A stretch of 64,000 nt of DNA from Amycolatopsis sp. cg9 (GCF_041346945.1 NZ_CP166850.1:8974501-9038500); one strand, 5' to 3'. Positions 16,098 to 25,335 are shown, numbered from the stretch's first letter. Translations and numbers: made by a program. Notes: generated by a model not told the origin, from the sequence alone.

Positions 16098-18854
16098 TCA
16101 GCCGTCGGATTCCGCCGACGGGAGGTAGGCGCCCGGGACCTGGTCCGGGGTGAACACCTGGTTCTCCCCCGGGTACGGCAGCTGCCAGCCGTGCGTCTGG
16201 TACCACGTGAAGTGGTTCATCTGCGCCGGGTTGGCGTAGTCGGCGACCGCGTTCGGGCCGGTCAGCCGCTGGTGCGTCGTCCACTCCTGCCACCGCGCCG
16301 CCACCTGCGCCTTGTCCGCCGGCACCGCCGACGACGGGACCGGGGCCGCCGCGGGGTCCGGTGGGGCGGGGGTGTCCGCGCCGCAGGACGGCTGGGTCGC
16401 CAGGCCGGCCGTGAGCGAGGTGCGGTTCGGCACCGCGGTGAACGGCGTGTAGTCCGGCTTCCGCGTGAAGGCCGCGCTCATCGGCGTCGCCGCGCTGTCC
16501 TTCTGGTTCATCGGCCTGACCCCGAGGATCTGCTCGATCGTCCGGATCATCGTGATCTGCGAGTAGTAGTGGCTGTCGACGACCCCGTGCTGGGCGTACG
16601 GGCTGATGATCTGCACCGGCGCGCGGTGCCCGTCGACGTGGTCGAGTCCGGCCTGGGAGTCGTCCTCGACGACGAAGATCGCCGAGTCCTTCCAGTACGG
16701 GCTGTGCGAGATCGTGTCGACGATCCTGCCGACCGCGAGGTCGTTGTCGGCGACCTGGGCGGCCGCGTTCGGCGGGCCGCCGGTGTGGTCGCTCGACAGC
16801 CAGAACATGTTCAGGTTGGCCGGCCCGTTCTTCTCGAAGTCGTTCTTCCAGATCTGGTACCGGTAGACGTCCGGCACCGCGGTGTCGAACTTCGGGAACC
16901 CGGGCACCGAAACGTCGTTCAGCGACGGGATCGGCGACGACGACACCAGCGGGTAGGCGCTGGGCTCACCGGTGGCCGCCATGTTCTTGCTGTCGCAGTA
17001 CAGGTTCTGCCAGCTCGCGCCGGCCGGCTTGGTCAGGAACTGCTGGAACTCACCGAAGTCCCGCACCGACTTCCCGGCCGCCTGCGCGCCGGTCCAGAGG
17101 AACCCGGAGCTCTGGTGCCCGAGGGCGTCGTCCTCGGTGTCGTAGCTGCGCAGGTACTCCCCCGCCGACGACTCGGTGTACTCCGGGTTGTCGGCCTGCA
17201 TCAGCCAGTTGTGGCCCTCGGCGGAGTTGGTGCCGATGTCGTAGGTGTTGTCGTACAAGCCGAACTGCCGTGCCAGCGCGTGCTGGTTCGGCGTCACGTT
17301 CTCGCCGAACTGCGTGACCGACGGGTCGCCGTTGCCGCGCGCGTCGTCGCCGAAGACCTGGTCGTAGGTCCGGTTCTCCTTGACCAGCAGGAAGACGTGC
17401 TTGATCGTCGACGGATCGCCGAGCCGCGCCGGGACCGGGACCGCCTTCCGGTGGCCGTCGTCGTGGGCCACCTGGACCGAGTTGTCCGTCCAGCCGTTCT
17501 GCTCGAAGACCTGACCGGTGTACCCGCGGATCGCGCGGTCGTCCGGCAGCCGGAACCGCTGCACGCTCGACGTCGTGTCGTGGGTGCCGTGCCCGGCGGC
17601 CGTGGTGGGACGGCGGGCGTCGATGCCGCGCGTGTTGGAGACGACGACGTCCTTGCCGACCGTCGTGATCGCCGTCGGGAAGTAGTCCGTCGGCAGCAGG
17701 CCGACGTAGCTCACCGGCTCCTGCGCCCGCTGGAAGCGGTAGACGGCGACCGCGTCGGCCCGGCCGAGCGTCACGAGCAGGTGCCCGTCGTCGGTGAGGG
17801 TCACCCCGTCCGGCTCGTACCCGACCGAAGCCTGCGGCCACGGCTGGGTCGCGATGGTCTGGACGACCTTGTCGCGGCCGGTGTCGATGACGGAGACGGT
17901 GTTGCTCCCGGTGTTGGTGACGAACAGGGCGCCGTTCTTGGCGTACACCGCGGTCGGGTGCAGGCCGACGTCGATGCTCTTCGGCGTGGCGGCCGCGTTC
18001 GCCAGGTCGATGACGCTGACCGTGCCGCTGGTCGTCGCGCCGGTGAACCCGCTCGCGGGCACCTGGGTGTTGTACGAGTTCAGCGTCGGCTCGCCCGGCC
18101 GCGCCGGGTGGCCGCCTTCGTTGCTGACGTACAGCTTGGTCCCGACGCGGACCAGGTCACGCGGCGCGTTGCCGACGGCCCAGCTCTGCTTGAGCGCGCC
18201 GGTCGCCGCGTCGAGGGCGACGACGCGGTTCTGGCCGTTGACGGCGGAGTACACAGTGGACCCGTCGGGCGCGAACACCGCCTGCGCCACCAGCGCGTGC
18301 TTCGGGCCGTCGGCCGGGATCTTGACCGGCGCCGGGGTGGCGACCGTGCCGTCCGGGTTCACCGTGAACCGGGTGTAGCCGTCGGTCTGCGCCAGCCACA
18401 GCGCCTTGCCGTCCGGGGAGTACGACGGCCCTTCCTGGCCGACGTCGTTGCCCGGGATGCGCAGGTTCGCCGTCGCGGAGTTGCCGACGAGCTGCTGCAC
18501 CTTCCAGCTCTTCAGGTCGACGATCGTGAGCGCGATCCCGCCGTCGGTGGTCAGCGCGGCGAGGTGGGCGCCGTCGGGGCTGACGGAGGACGCCATGATC
18601 TTGCCGTTGTTCACGACCAGCCGGTCGCCGATCGGCTTGAGGTACTGGTCGGCGGAGACGACCTGGCCGTTCTCGGTGACCTGGCCGACCTGGTCCTCGC
18701 CGAACTGCTGCGTCGACGCGACACCGACGCCGGTGCCGGTCGCGACGAGCACGAGCGTGGCGGAACCGGCTGTCACGTAGCGGAACCGGTGACCGCCGAG
18801 GTGCCCGAGAAGGCGCGCCTTCCCGACACGCCGTCTGCGGCGAGTTACCTGCAT
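16098..18854 (-). CDS. Exported YncE-like beta-propeller / phosphoesterase fusion
   Basis: A 918-residue protein with a basic N-terminus and a membrane/signal segment ('YVTAGSATLVLVATGTGVGV'). Residues about 60-400 form a YncE-like propeller with repeats such as 'VSVIDTGRDKVVQTIA' and 'NALFVTNTGSNTVSVID'-type blades. From about 440 a phosphoesterase domain of the phospholipase C/acid phosphatase superfamily follows: 'VFLLVKENRTYDQVFGDDARG', 'SAEGHNWLMQA', and metal-site region 'VVEDDSQAGLDHVDGHRAP'. Proteins of this layout are annotated as bifunctional YncE/alkaline phosphatase family. The substrate is unknown. The start lies 4 bases after the stop of the ABC permease gene, so it belongs to that operon. 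Confidence 0.85.
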   Translation of the reverse strand: MQVTRRRRRVGKARLLGHLGGHRFRYVTAGSATLVLVATGTGVGVASTQQFGEDQVGQVTENGQVVSADQYLKPIGDRLVVNNGKIMASSVSPDGAHLAALTTDGGIALTIVDLKSWKVQQLVGNSATANLRIPGNDVGQEGPSYSPDGKALWLAQTDGYTRFTVNPDGTVATPAPVKIPADGPKHALVAQAVFAPDGSTVYSAVNGQNRVVALDAATGALKQSWAVGNAPRDLVRVGTKLYVSNEGGHPARPGEPTLNSYNTQVPASGFTGATTSGTVSVIDLANAAATPKSIDVGLHPTAVYAKNGALFVTNTGSNTVSVIDTGRDKVVQTIATQPWPQASVGYEPDGVTLTDDGHLLVTLGRADAVAVYRFQRAQEPVSYVGLLPTDYFPTAITTVGKDVVVSNTRGIDARRPTTAAGHGTHDTTSSVQRFRLPDDRAIRGYTGQVFEQNGWTDNSVQVAHDDGHRKAVPVPARLGDPSTIKHVFLLVKENRTYDQVFGDDARGNGDPSVTQFGENVTPNQHALARQFGLYDNTYDIGTNSAEGHNWLMQADNPEYTESSAGEYLRSYDTEDDALGHQSSGFLWTGAQAAGKSVRDFGEFQQFLTKPAGASWQNLYCDSKNMAATGEPSAYPLVSSSPIPSLNDVSVPGFPKFDTAVPDVYRYQIWKNDFEKNGPANLNMFWLSSDHTGGPPNAAAQVADNDLAVGRIVDTISHSPYWKDSAIFVVEDDSQAGLDHVDGHRAPVQIISPYAQHGVVDSHYYSQITMIRTIEQILGVRPMNQKDSAATPMSAAFTRKPDYTPFTAVPNRTSLTAGLATQPSCGADTPAPPDPAAAPVPSSAVPADKAQVAARWQEWTTHQRLTGPNAVADYANPAQMNHFTWYQTHGWQLPYPGENQVFTPDQVPGAYLPSAESDG

Positions 18855-18858
18855 CGGG

Positions 18859-20214
18859 TTATCCCTTCGTGGAGGAAAGCAGCTCGACGTTCCCGTCGAA
18901 CTGCCACAGGGGGTTGGGCTGGTCCCCCGCGGGGGTCCGCACCTGGAAGTAGCCGTTCACTTCCTTCGGTCCGTCGCCGTCGGCGACGTACCGCCCGTCC
19001 GAGGTGATGTCCAGCTGGTAGACGGCCTGCCCGGTCGCCGCGACGCCCGGCAGGTGCCAGGAGACGACGCACCGCCAGTCGTTGCCGGGCCCGTCGGGCT
19101 CGACCAGGCCGTCGCCCTTGGTGCACGCGGCCGTGGCCCCCAGCTCCGCTTCGGTGACGTCGGGCCGGTTGAGCTGCCCGGCCTGCAGGCGGTAGAGGTG
19201 GCCGAACGCCGTGGCGAGCGACGCCTGCACCTTGTCCTGGTCGATCCCGGACCCGGTGGCCGGGGTGGCCACGGCGATGATCCCGGCCGTGACGGCGAGG
19301 AGCGCGGCCAGCGGCACGGCGCCGGCGACGAGCGCCCGGCGCCCCGAGCCGTCGTGGGCGAGGCCGGTGAAGTCGCGGCGCGCGAAGAGCAGGTAGGCCA
19401 GCGCGGCCGCCAGTACCGCCCAGGCCAGGCTCACCCCGATCCCGATCAGGAGCGGGCCGAGCTGGGCCGGGCCGGTGAACAGCCCGTTCCACGCGATGAA
19501 CGCGTAACTGGGCAGCGCGAGGCGGACGGCGACGGGCAGCGGGAGCAACTGGGCCAAGGCCATCGCGAGGGCGACGACGGCGGGCAGCAGCAGGCCCATC
19601 GGCGACCGTCCCCACAGGACGGACCCGAGCCACCCGACCGCGGCCAGTGCCAGCGTCGGGGCGAGCACGCACAACCACGCCAGCAAGACCTGCACCGCGG
19701 CCTCCCCCGGCGCGAGCAGGTGGCCGTCGAAGCCCACCAGAGCCCGGTTCCCGGTCGCGACGAGCCCGCCGGCCGTGCTGGACACGGCCATCCCGGCGAC
19801 GAGCACGACGATGACGGTGAGGCTGGCAAGCGCTTTCGCGACGAAGATCCGCCGGGCGGACCGGACCGCCACCAGCAGGTGCCGCCAGGTGCCGAGCCGG
19901 TCTTCGGCGGCGAACACGTCACCGGCGACCACCGACGTCAGGAGCGGAAGGGCGTAGGTGCCCGCGAACCCGAGCATCACCAGCGGCCCGGCCCACCCCG
20001 TGGCGTTCATCCAACGGCCGAAGAGGGTGTCGACGGGCAGCGAACTCTGCTCGCTCACCGCGGCCACGAACAACGCGGGCGCGATCCAGCAAGCGAGGGC
20101 CAGCAGGCGGATCCGCCAGGTCGAGAACAGCTTGACCAGTTCGAAGCGGTAGCCGCGCGACAGCGGGACCGGCCTGGTGGCGGTGTCCGGGGACTCGGCG
20201 ACGGTCGTGGTCAT
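18859..20214 (-). CDS. ABC-2 type permease with C-terminal extracytoplasmic domain
   Basis: A 451-residue membrane protein. The N-terminus 'RGYRFELVKLFSTWRIRLLAL' is typical of ABC-2 permeases; six or seven helices follow to about residue 320. The last 120 residues are soluble, with 'CTKGDGLVEPDGPGNDWRC' holding two Cys that could form a disulfide, and are predicted outside the membrane. The start overlaps the ATPase stop (ATGA), giving a coupled pair. Permeases of this kind usually lack such a tail, so substrate handling outside the cell may be involved. Its gene abuts the exported phosphoesterase. Confidence 0.82.
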   Translation of the reverse strand: MTTTVAESPDTATRPVPLSRGYRFELVKLFSTWRIRLLALACWIAPALFVAAVSEQSSLPVDTLFGRWMNATGWAGPLVMLGFAGTYALPLLTSVVAGDVFAAEDRLGTWRHLLVAVRSARRIFVAKALASLTVIVVLVAGMAVSSTAGGLVATGNRALVGFDGHLLAPGEAAVQVLLAWLCVLAPTLALAAVGWLGSVLWGRSPMGLLLPAVVALAMALAQLLPLPVAVRLALPSYAFIAWNGLFTGPAQLGPLLIGIGVSLAWAVLAAALAYLLFARRDFTGLAHDGSGRRALVAGAVPLAALLAVTAGIIAVATPATGSGIDQDKVQASLATAFGHLYRLQAGQLNRPDVTEAELGATAACTKGDGLVEPDGPGNDWRCVVSWHLPGVAATGQAVYQLDITSDGRYVADGDGPKEVNGYFQVRTPAGDQPNPLWQFDGNVELLSSTKG

Positions 20215-21149
20215 CGGCCGGCCTCCTGTTCGGTGAGGGCGAGGAACGCGGCTTCCAGCGGGGACACCACCGGGGCGAGCTCACGCACCGCGATGCCGTC
20301 CTTCACGAGCCGCGGCACCAGTTCGTCGAGCGCGGGCACCAGGGCACGCACCACGAGCACCTCGGTGTCCCGCCGGCCTCCGGTGTCTTCGGCGAGGCGG
20401 ATCCCGGGCGTGCCGGCGATCGCCCGGCGGGCGGCGCCGGGGTCGGAGGTGCGCAGCCGGTAGTCGAGCTCGCGGTTCTCGGCGGACAGCTTGCCGAGCG
20501 GGCCGGTGAACACGACGCGTCCGGCGGCGAGGATGGTGACCTCGGAGCACAGGGCTTCGAGGTCGTCCATCCGGTGGCTGGACAGCACCACGGTCGTGCC
20601 GCCGGCCGCGAGCCGGTCCAGGACGCCGTGCACGTGCCGCTTGCCGACCGGGTCGAGGCCGTTGGCCGGCTCGTCGAGCACCAGGAGCCGCGGTTCGGTG
20701 AGCAGGGCGGCGGCGAGGCCGAGCCGTTGCCGCATGCCGAGGGAGAAGCCGCGCACGCGGTCGTCGACGACGTCGGTGAGGCCGACCTGCTCGAGCACGT
20801 CGGCGATCCCCGCCGTCCGGCCGTCACGCCCGCGCAGCGCCGCCAGCGCGGCGAGGTTCTGCCGCGCGGTGAGCGAGGGGTAAAGGCCGGGACCGTCGAC
20901 GAAACCCGCGACACCACCGGGCGCGGCGAGCGCGCGCCCGATCGGCGTACCGAGGACCTCGAGCCGGCCTTCGTCGGCGACGGCCAGGCCCAGCAACAGC
21001 CCGAGCAACGTCGTCTTCCCCGCGCCGTTGGGCCCCACCAGCCCGTGGATCTGCCCCGGCGCCACGTCCAGATCGACGCCGTCCAGCGCGACGACGTCGC
21101 CGAAGTACTTCGTGATTCCGCGCGCTCGGACCGCGACGGGTGTGCTCAT
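20211..21149 (-). CDS. ABC transporter ATP-binding protein
   Basis: A 312-residue ATPase of the ABC-2 exporter type: Walker A 'GPNGAGKTT', signature 'FSLGMRQRLGLAAALL', Walker B 'LLVLDEPANGLDP', H-loop 'LSSHRMDD'. A C-terminal regulatory segment of about 90 residues follows. ATG 21149, with AAGGGAAG upstream, is preferred to an in-frame start at 21230. It heads the operon ATPase-permease-phosphoesterase. An ABC pair with a dedicated exported enzyme could move a lipid, peptide or antibiotic; none can be named. Confidence 0.9.
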   Translation of the reverse strand: MSTPVAVRARGITKYFGDVVALDGVDLDVAPGQIHGLVGPNGAGKTTLLGLLLGLAVADEGRLEVLGTPIGRALAAPGGVAGFVDGPGLYPSLTARQNLAALAALRGRDGRTAGIADVLEQVGLTDVVDDRVRGFSLGMRQRLGLAAALLTEPRLLVLDEPANGLDPVGKRHVHGVLDRLAAGGTTVVLSSHRMDDLEALCSEVTILAAGRVVFTGPLGKLSAENRELDYRLRTSDPGAARRAIAGTPGIRLAEDTGGRRDTEVLVVRALVPALDELVPRLVKDGIAVRELAPVVSPLEAAFLALTEQEAGR

Positions 21150-21388
21150 GGCTTCCCTTGCCTTCTTTCCTGGCTCGCGCCAGAAACTTAGGCAGGACAA
21201 ATGACTTCGGCGGGCGCGCGAGGTGAACACGGACCGAACGAAAACCGTCCGGCGGTCACCCCGTCGGTGAAATGTCCGAGTTAAAGCCGGGACTTGCGCC
21301 GAGTTAACCGTTTCCTTGCCTCGGGCATCAATTTTGCGTGGGGCCCGTCCCCGGTGCGGAGCTCACGGTGACAGCCGGAGGCATCCGC

Positions 21389-22288
21389 TCACCGCGGTTC
21401 GCAGCCCGCCTCCTGGCGTGCGGACAACCCGTTCGCCACGAACGACAGCTTCTCCGGCTTGGCGACGATCCGCAGGCCGGCGATCCGGCCGTTTTCGATC
21501 TCCAGCGCCACCACGGCCAGCAGCGTCCCGCCGGCTGCCGCGAGTATCGCCGTGCCCGCGTTGACCTCGGCGAACCCGAACCTGACCGGCACCGCGATCC
21601 GCCGGAAGGCCGCGATGAGGAACCGCGCCACCTGGTCCCGGCCCGCGACGGGGCGGGGCGCGGTGGCGACCCGGCGGACACCGTCGGCCCAGAGCGTGAC
21701 GTCCCGCGCCAAGATCGCTTCGAGAGCACCCGGTTCCCCGGCTCTGATCGCGGCGAGGAACTGCCCGGCCAGCCGCACGCGCTCGCCGCGATCCGGCTGG
21801 CGGGGCGGCCGCCGGCTCGCCAGCTGCCGCGTGGTGCGGTGGTAGAGCTGACGGCAGTTGCCCGGGGACAGCTCCAGGATCTCCGCGATGGTCCGGTACC
21901 GGTACCCGAAAGCGGTGCGCAGCACGAACACCGCGCGCTCGTGCGGCGTCCGGCGTTCGAGCAGGACCAGCAGGGCGAGGGAGACCGAGTCCCGCTGCTC
22001 GGCCGTGGACAGCGGGCCGAGCGCGTCGGTCAGGACCGGCGCCGGCAGCCACGGACCGCGGTAGTGCTCGCGGCTGGCTCGCGCGGCGTGCAGCCGGGCG
22101 AGGCAGAGCCGGGTGACGACCGCCGTCTGCGATTCCCGCGAGTGCGCGAGCGCCCCGGAGCCCGGCCGTTTCCAGCGCCGGTAGGCGTCGTCGACGGCGT
22201 CCTCGGCCTCGTCCGCAACCCCCAGCAGCCGATAGGCCAGGCCGAACAGCTGCTGTCGTCCCGCTCCGAGCTCCGCGGCTGGGGTCAC
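21389..22288 (-). CDS. ECF sigma factor with SnoaL-like C-terminal domain (SigJ/ECF41 type)
   Basis: A 299-residue sigma-70 family protein. Region 2 is 'QLFGLAYRLLGVADEAEDAVDDAYRRW'; region 4 is 'ERAVFVLRTAFGYRYRTIAEILELSPGNCRQLYHRTTRQL'. A SnoaL/NTF2-like domain of about 110 residues follows ('FLAAIRAGEPGALEAILARDVTLWADGVRR'), as in ECF41 factors where it modulates activity in place of an anti-sigma factor. The GTG at 22288 is taken; a GTG at 22306 is also open. It is divergent from the DHFR-like gene, a natural target. Confidence 0.85.
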   Translation of the reverse strand: MTPAAELGAGRQQLFGLAYRLLGVADEAEDAVDDAYRRWKRPGSGALAHSRESQTAVVTRLCLARLHAARASREHYRGPWLPAPVLTDALGPLSTAEQRDSVSLALLVLLERRTPHERAVFVLRTAFGYRYRTIAEILELSPGNCRQLYHRTTRQLASRRPPRQPDRGERVRLAGQFLAAIRAGEPGALEAILARDVTLWADGVRRVATAPRPVAGRDQVARFLIAAFRRIAVPVRFGFAEVNAGTAILAAAGGTLLAVVALEIENGRIAGLRIVAKPEKLSFVANGLSARQEAGCEPR

Positions 22289-22369
22289 CTCGCGAGTATG
22301 GCGCACCGATCAGGTTTTCGCGCCGCGCCCGTCTGTACGTGTGAGATCGACTCAAGAGAGGCTGGCACG

Positions 22370-22936
22370 ATGCGGAAACTGATCTTCGGCATGAACGCGA
22401 CCCTGGACGGCTACACCGCCGCGACCGGCGCCGACATCGGCTGGAGCGGGCCGCCGAGCGACGAGCTGTTCCAGTGGTGGCTCGACCAGGAGCTGGCCAA
22501 CGAGCTGTCGCTGTACGGGCGCAAGCTGTGGGAGGAGATGAGCTCCTACTGGCCGACCGGCGACCAGCGGCCGGACGCGACCCCGGCGCAGATCGAGTTC
22601 GCGCGGAACTGGCGGGACACGCCGAAGGTGGTGTTCTCCTCGACGATCGACAAGGTCGACTGGAACACCCGCCTGGTCACCGGCGACGCGGTCGCCGAGA
22701 TCACCCGGCTCAAGGCCGGGGACGGCGGCCCGATGGCCATCGCCGGCGCCACGCTCGCCGGGGCCGCGGTGCGGGCCGGACTGGTCGACGAGTACGCCCT
22801 GGTCACCCACCCGGTCCTGGTGGGCGGCGGCACGCCGTTCTTCGCGGCGCTGGACAGCTGGGTGAACCTGAACCTCGTGGAGACGCGGACGTTCCCCGGC
22901 GGCGTGGTGCTGACCCGGTACGAGACGAGGCGATGA
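22370..22936 (+). CDS. DHFR family protein (RibD C-terminal-like)
   Basis: A 188-residue single-domain protein of the dihydrofolate-reductase/RibD-C fold. Seen are 'MRKLIFGMNATLDGYTA', 'LYGRKLWEEMSSYWP', 'MAIAGATLAGAAVRAGLVDEY' and 'HPVLVGGGTPFF', all family marks. These small actinobacterial proteins are likely NADPH-dependent reductases, but true folate reduction is unproven. ATG 22370 follows AGAGAGG. It lies 15 bases before the stop of the convergent second ECF sigma gene and is divergent from the first. Confidence 0.85.
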   Translation: MRKLIFGMNATLDGYTAATGADIGWSGPPSDELFQWWLDQELANELSLYGRKLWEEMSSYWPTGDQRPDATPAQIEFARNWRDTPKVVFSSTIDKVDWNTRLVTGDAVAEITRLKAGDGGPMAIAGATLAGAAVRAGLVDEYALVTHPVLVGGGTPFFAALDSWVNLNLVETRTFPGGVVLTRYETRR

Positions 22937-22951
22937 GAGGGACCCGGGTGA

Positions 22952-23965
22952 TCACAGTGTCGGAGGCAGGCCCAGCCACGGTTTGCCGGCGACGTCGAAC
23001 CCGGTGAGCTCGGCGATCTTCCCGTCGACGACGCGCAGGACCGCGACGGCGAACAGCCGGTGTTCGGAGTCGCCGGGGGTGCGGAGGTAGAGCGCGGCGG
23101 CCGGCATGCGGTTGACCGTCGTGGTCATGCCGCGCCAGTCGTCGTGGCCGCGCTGGAAGAGCCCACCGGAGACCCAGCCGTCCACCGCGTCCTCGGCCGT
23201 CGTGGTCGCGGTGTCCGGCTCGGGCAGCATCGCGAAGCGCAGGTCGTCGCGCAGCAGGGACGTGAGCCCGTCGAGGTCGTTGCGCACATGGGCGTCGATG
23301 TAGGACTTCACCACGCCGCGCTCGTCGTCCGACAGCTCGTGGGTGGCGGGGCTCCGCCAGTCGAGGCGGCGGCCGGGCAGCTGCGCCCGCATCGTCACGC
23401 GCGCCCGCTGCAGCGCACTGGTCACCGACGCGACGGTCAGCTCGAGCGCACCGGCGGCCGTCGACGCCGGCCACCCGAGGACATCGCGCAGGATGAGCAC
23501 CGCCCGCTGCCGCGGCGGCAGGTGCTGGACGGCGACGATGAACGCCAGCTCGATCGTCTCCCGCGCCACCACCGATTCCTGCGGGTCCTCCGGAAGCATC
23601 CGGTCGGGGTACGGCTGCAGGTACAGCAGCTCGGAGCCGGCGTCCGAGAGACCGGACGGCACGGGCGTGCGGTCGTTGCGCTTGTCCAGGAAGTCGAGGC
23701 AGACGTTCGTCGCGATCCGGTGCAGCCAGGTCCGCAGCGCCGCGTGCCCCTTGAACGTCTCCCGCTTGTTCCACGCTCGCAGGAACGTCTCCTGCGTCAT
23801 GTCCTGGGCGTCCTCGTAGTTCGCGAGCATCCGGTAGCAGTGCACCTGCAGCGCCCGCCGATGCCGCTCCGTGACGAGCGCGAACCGCGCCGCGTCACCT
23901 GCGCGGGCCGCCGCGATGAACGTGGCCTCGTCGGCGTCCAGCGGTCCAGCGTCGGTCATGGTCAT
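22952..23965 (-). CDS. ECF sigma factor with SnoaL-like C-terminal domain (SigG type)
   Basis: A 337-residue sigma factor. Region 2 contains 'RALQVHCYRMLANYEDAQDMTQETFLRAW' and 'LRTWLHRIATNVCLDFLDKR'; region 4 contains 'LPPRQRAVLILRDVLGWPASTAAGALELTVASVTSALQRAR'. A SnoaL-like tail ('YIDAHVRNDLDGLTSLLRDDLRF') replaces an anti-sigma partner. This is the architecture of mycobacterial SigG-like factors. ATG 23965 or the ATG two codons later, both behind GGAAGGA, is the start; a GTG-type start further upstream (24055) is less likely. Confidence 0.9.
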   Translation of the reverse strand: MTMTDAGPLDADEATFIAAARAGDAARFALVTERHRRALQVHCYRMLANYEDAQDMTQETFLRAWNKRETFKGHAALRTWLHRIATNVCLDFLDKRNDRTPVPSGLSDAGSELLYLQPYPDRMLPEDPQESVVARETIELAFIVAVQHLPPRQRAVLILRDVLGWPASTAAGALELTVASVTSALQRARVTMRAQLPGRRLDWRSPATHELSDDERGVVKSYIDAHVRNDLDGLTSLLRDDLRFAMLPEPDTATTTAEDAVDGWVSGGLFQRGHDDWRGMTTTVNRMPAAALYLRTPGDSEHRLFAVAVLRVVDGKIAELTGFDVAGKPWLGLPPTL

Positions 23966-24081
23966 CGATCCTTCCACCGGTGCGAGGGGGCTGCCAGAAC
24001 TGACGACGCGGCGGCGGATTTCTGATCGGTGGAGCCGCAATCCCAGCCGGGTCACGGTCGAGCGAACCGGTCACACCGCGG

Positions 24082-24840
24082 CTAGAGCAGAGCGCCGCCC
24101 GAGACCTCGATGCGTTCCGCCGTGATCCAGCGCATCTCCTCCGACGCCAGCGCCGCGATCGCGTCGCCGATCTCCGCCGGCTGCCCGACCCGGCCGAGGG
24201 CTGTCCCCGCCGCGAGGGTTTCCCGCAGGCCGGGGTCGTCGCGCATGGCACCGCCGTTGAAGTCCGTCGCGCTGGGCCCCGGGGCCACCGCGTTGACGCG
24301 GATGCCACGCGGGCCGAGTTCGGCCGCCAGGCTGCGGGACAACGCCTCCACCGCAGCCTTCGACGCCGCGTAGACCGAGGTCCCCGGGCTGACGTGGCGG
24401 GTGAGCGACGTCGACACGTTGACGACGCGGGCGCCGTCGGCGAGGTGCGGCGCGAGCGCCTGGACGAGGAAGAACGTCCCGCGGAAGTTGGTGCCCACCA
24501 CCGCGTCGAAGTCCGCCGGCGTGACGTCGGCCAGCGCCCCGAAGAGCCCGATACCGGCGTTGTTCACCAGGACGTCGAGCGTGTCGGCGCCCCATCGGCC
24601 GCGCAGCTCGTCGAGGAGATCCTCGGTGAACGCGCCGAAGGAGGCGACGTCCTCGAGGTCCAGCCGGACGGCCACGGCGTCGCCGCCCGCGGCCTGGATC
24701 TGCCGCACGGTCCCCGCGCCGGCGTCGGCTCCGCCGCGGCAGGCCACGACGACGTTCAGGCCGTGGCGGGCCAGCGCGAGCGCCGTGCTGCGGCCGAGGC
24801 CCCGGTTGGCGCCGGTCACGAGGGCGGTTCGCGGTCCCAT
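24082..24840 (-). CDS. SDR family oxidoreductase
   Basis: A 252-residue classical short-chain dehydrogenase: nucleotide loop 'TGANRGLGRS', 'DVLVNNAGIGLFG', catalytic Ser in 'VVNVSTSLTRHV', 'SVYAASKAAVEAL' for the Tyr/Lys pair and 'GIRVNAVAPGPSATDF'. The cofactor loop 'ACRGG' suggests NADP(H). The substrate is unknown. Its ATG overlaps the DUF385 stop (TGATG), so both are translated together, and the TetR at 25336 probably controls them. Confidence 0.92.
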   Translation of the reverse strand: MGPRTALVTGANRGLGRSTALALARHGLNVVVACRGGADAGAGTVRQIQAAGGDAVAVRLDLEDVASFGAFTEDLLDELRGRWGADTLDVLVNNAGIGLFGALADVTPADFDAVVGTNFRGTFFLVQALAPHLADGARVVNVSTSLTRHVSPGTSVYAASKAAVEALSRSLAAELGPRGIRVNAVAPGPSATDFNGGAMRDDPGLRETLAAGTALGRVGQPAEIGDAIAALASEEMRWITAERIEVSGGALL

Positions 24841-25262
24841 CACTCGGTTCCTCCCACGAAGTCGACGCGGACGAGCGGGCTGCCGGCCAGCCATTCCGCC
24901 AGTGGCCGGACGGGCTGCGGGATGCCCGCGGGGTTGGCCGGCTGGTTGAGGTCGGCGATGATCGAGGTGAACACCGCCTCGCGCTCCCCCGCGTCCCGGA
25001 CCGGCGTACCGATCGCGGCGAGGTCGGCGCGCACGCCGTGCTTGAGGTGGAACGTGAACGCCGGGTTCTTGACGATGTTCGCGTACCAGCCGCGCTTCGC
25101 GGGCGTGGTGCTGAGGTAGATCCGCCCGTCCGCCCGGTAGAACCACACCTCGATGCGGCGGCGCCGTCCGGTCCGGGCGCCGGTGGTGGTGATGTCGATG
25201 GTGCGCTCCCACGCCGACGACGCGGGCGTGATCGCCAGCGCTCGTTCGATCTCGGTCTTCAT
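24840..25262 (-). CDS. Deazaflavin-dependent nitroreductase family protein (DUF385)
   Basis: A 140-residue split-barrel protein of the F420-dependent nitroreductase/DUF385 family. Typical elements are 'IDITTTGARTGRRRRIEVWFYRADGRIYL', 'RGWYANIVKNPAFTFHL' and 'PLVRVDFVGG'. Members bind coenzyme F420 or related flavins, which fits an F420-producing actinobacterium. ATG 25262 has AGGAGGG. It shares an operon with the SDR gene and a regulatory region with a divergent TetR gene. Confidence 0.85.
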   Translation of the reverse strand: MKTEIERALAITPASSAWERTIDITTTGARTGRRRRIEVWFYRADGRIYLSTTPAKRGWYANIVKNPAFTFHLKHGVRADLAAIGTPVRDAGEREAVFTSIIADLNQPANPAGIPQPVRPLAEWLAGSPLVRVDFVGGTE

Positions 25263-25272
25263 GACCCTCCTG

Positions 25273-25294
25273 TAAGTAAGTGCTTATTTACTTA
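25273..25294. promoter_or_regulatory. TetR operator between DUF385 and tetR
   Basis: TAAGTAA (25273-25279) and TTACTTA (25288-25294) form a perfect 7-bp inverted repeat with an 8-base spacer. The AT-rich dyad stands out from its GC-rich surroundings and lies 11 bases from the DUF385 start and 42 from the tetR start. It probably serves the TetR for both promoters. Confidence 0.72.
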
Positions 25295-25335
25295 TACACT
25301 GAGGACACCACCAGCGCCACGGAGACGGAGACCAC

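Noticed and set aside
16191..19007. Open frame of 938 codons antisense to the phosphoesterase
   Set aside because: Shadow of a real gene; composition is Arg/Val/Asp-rich and no domain is seen.
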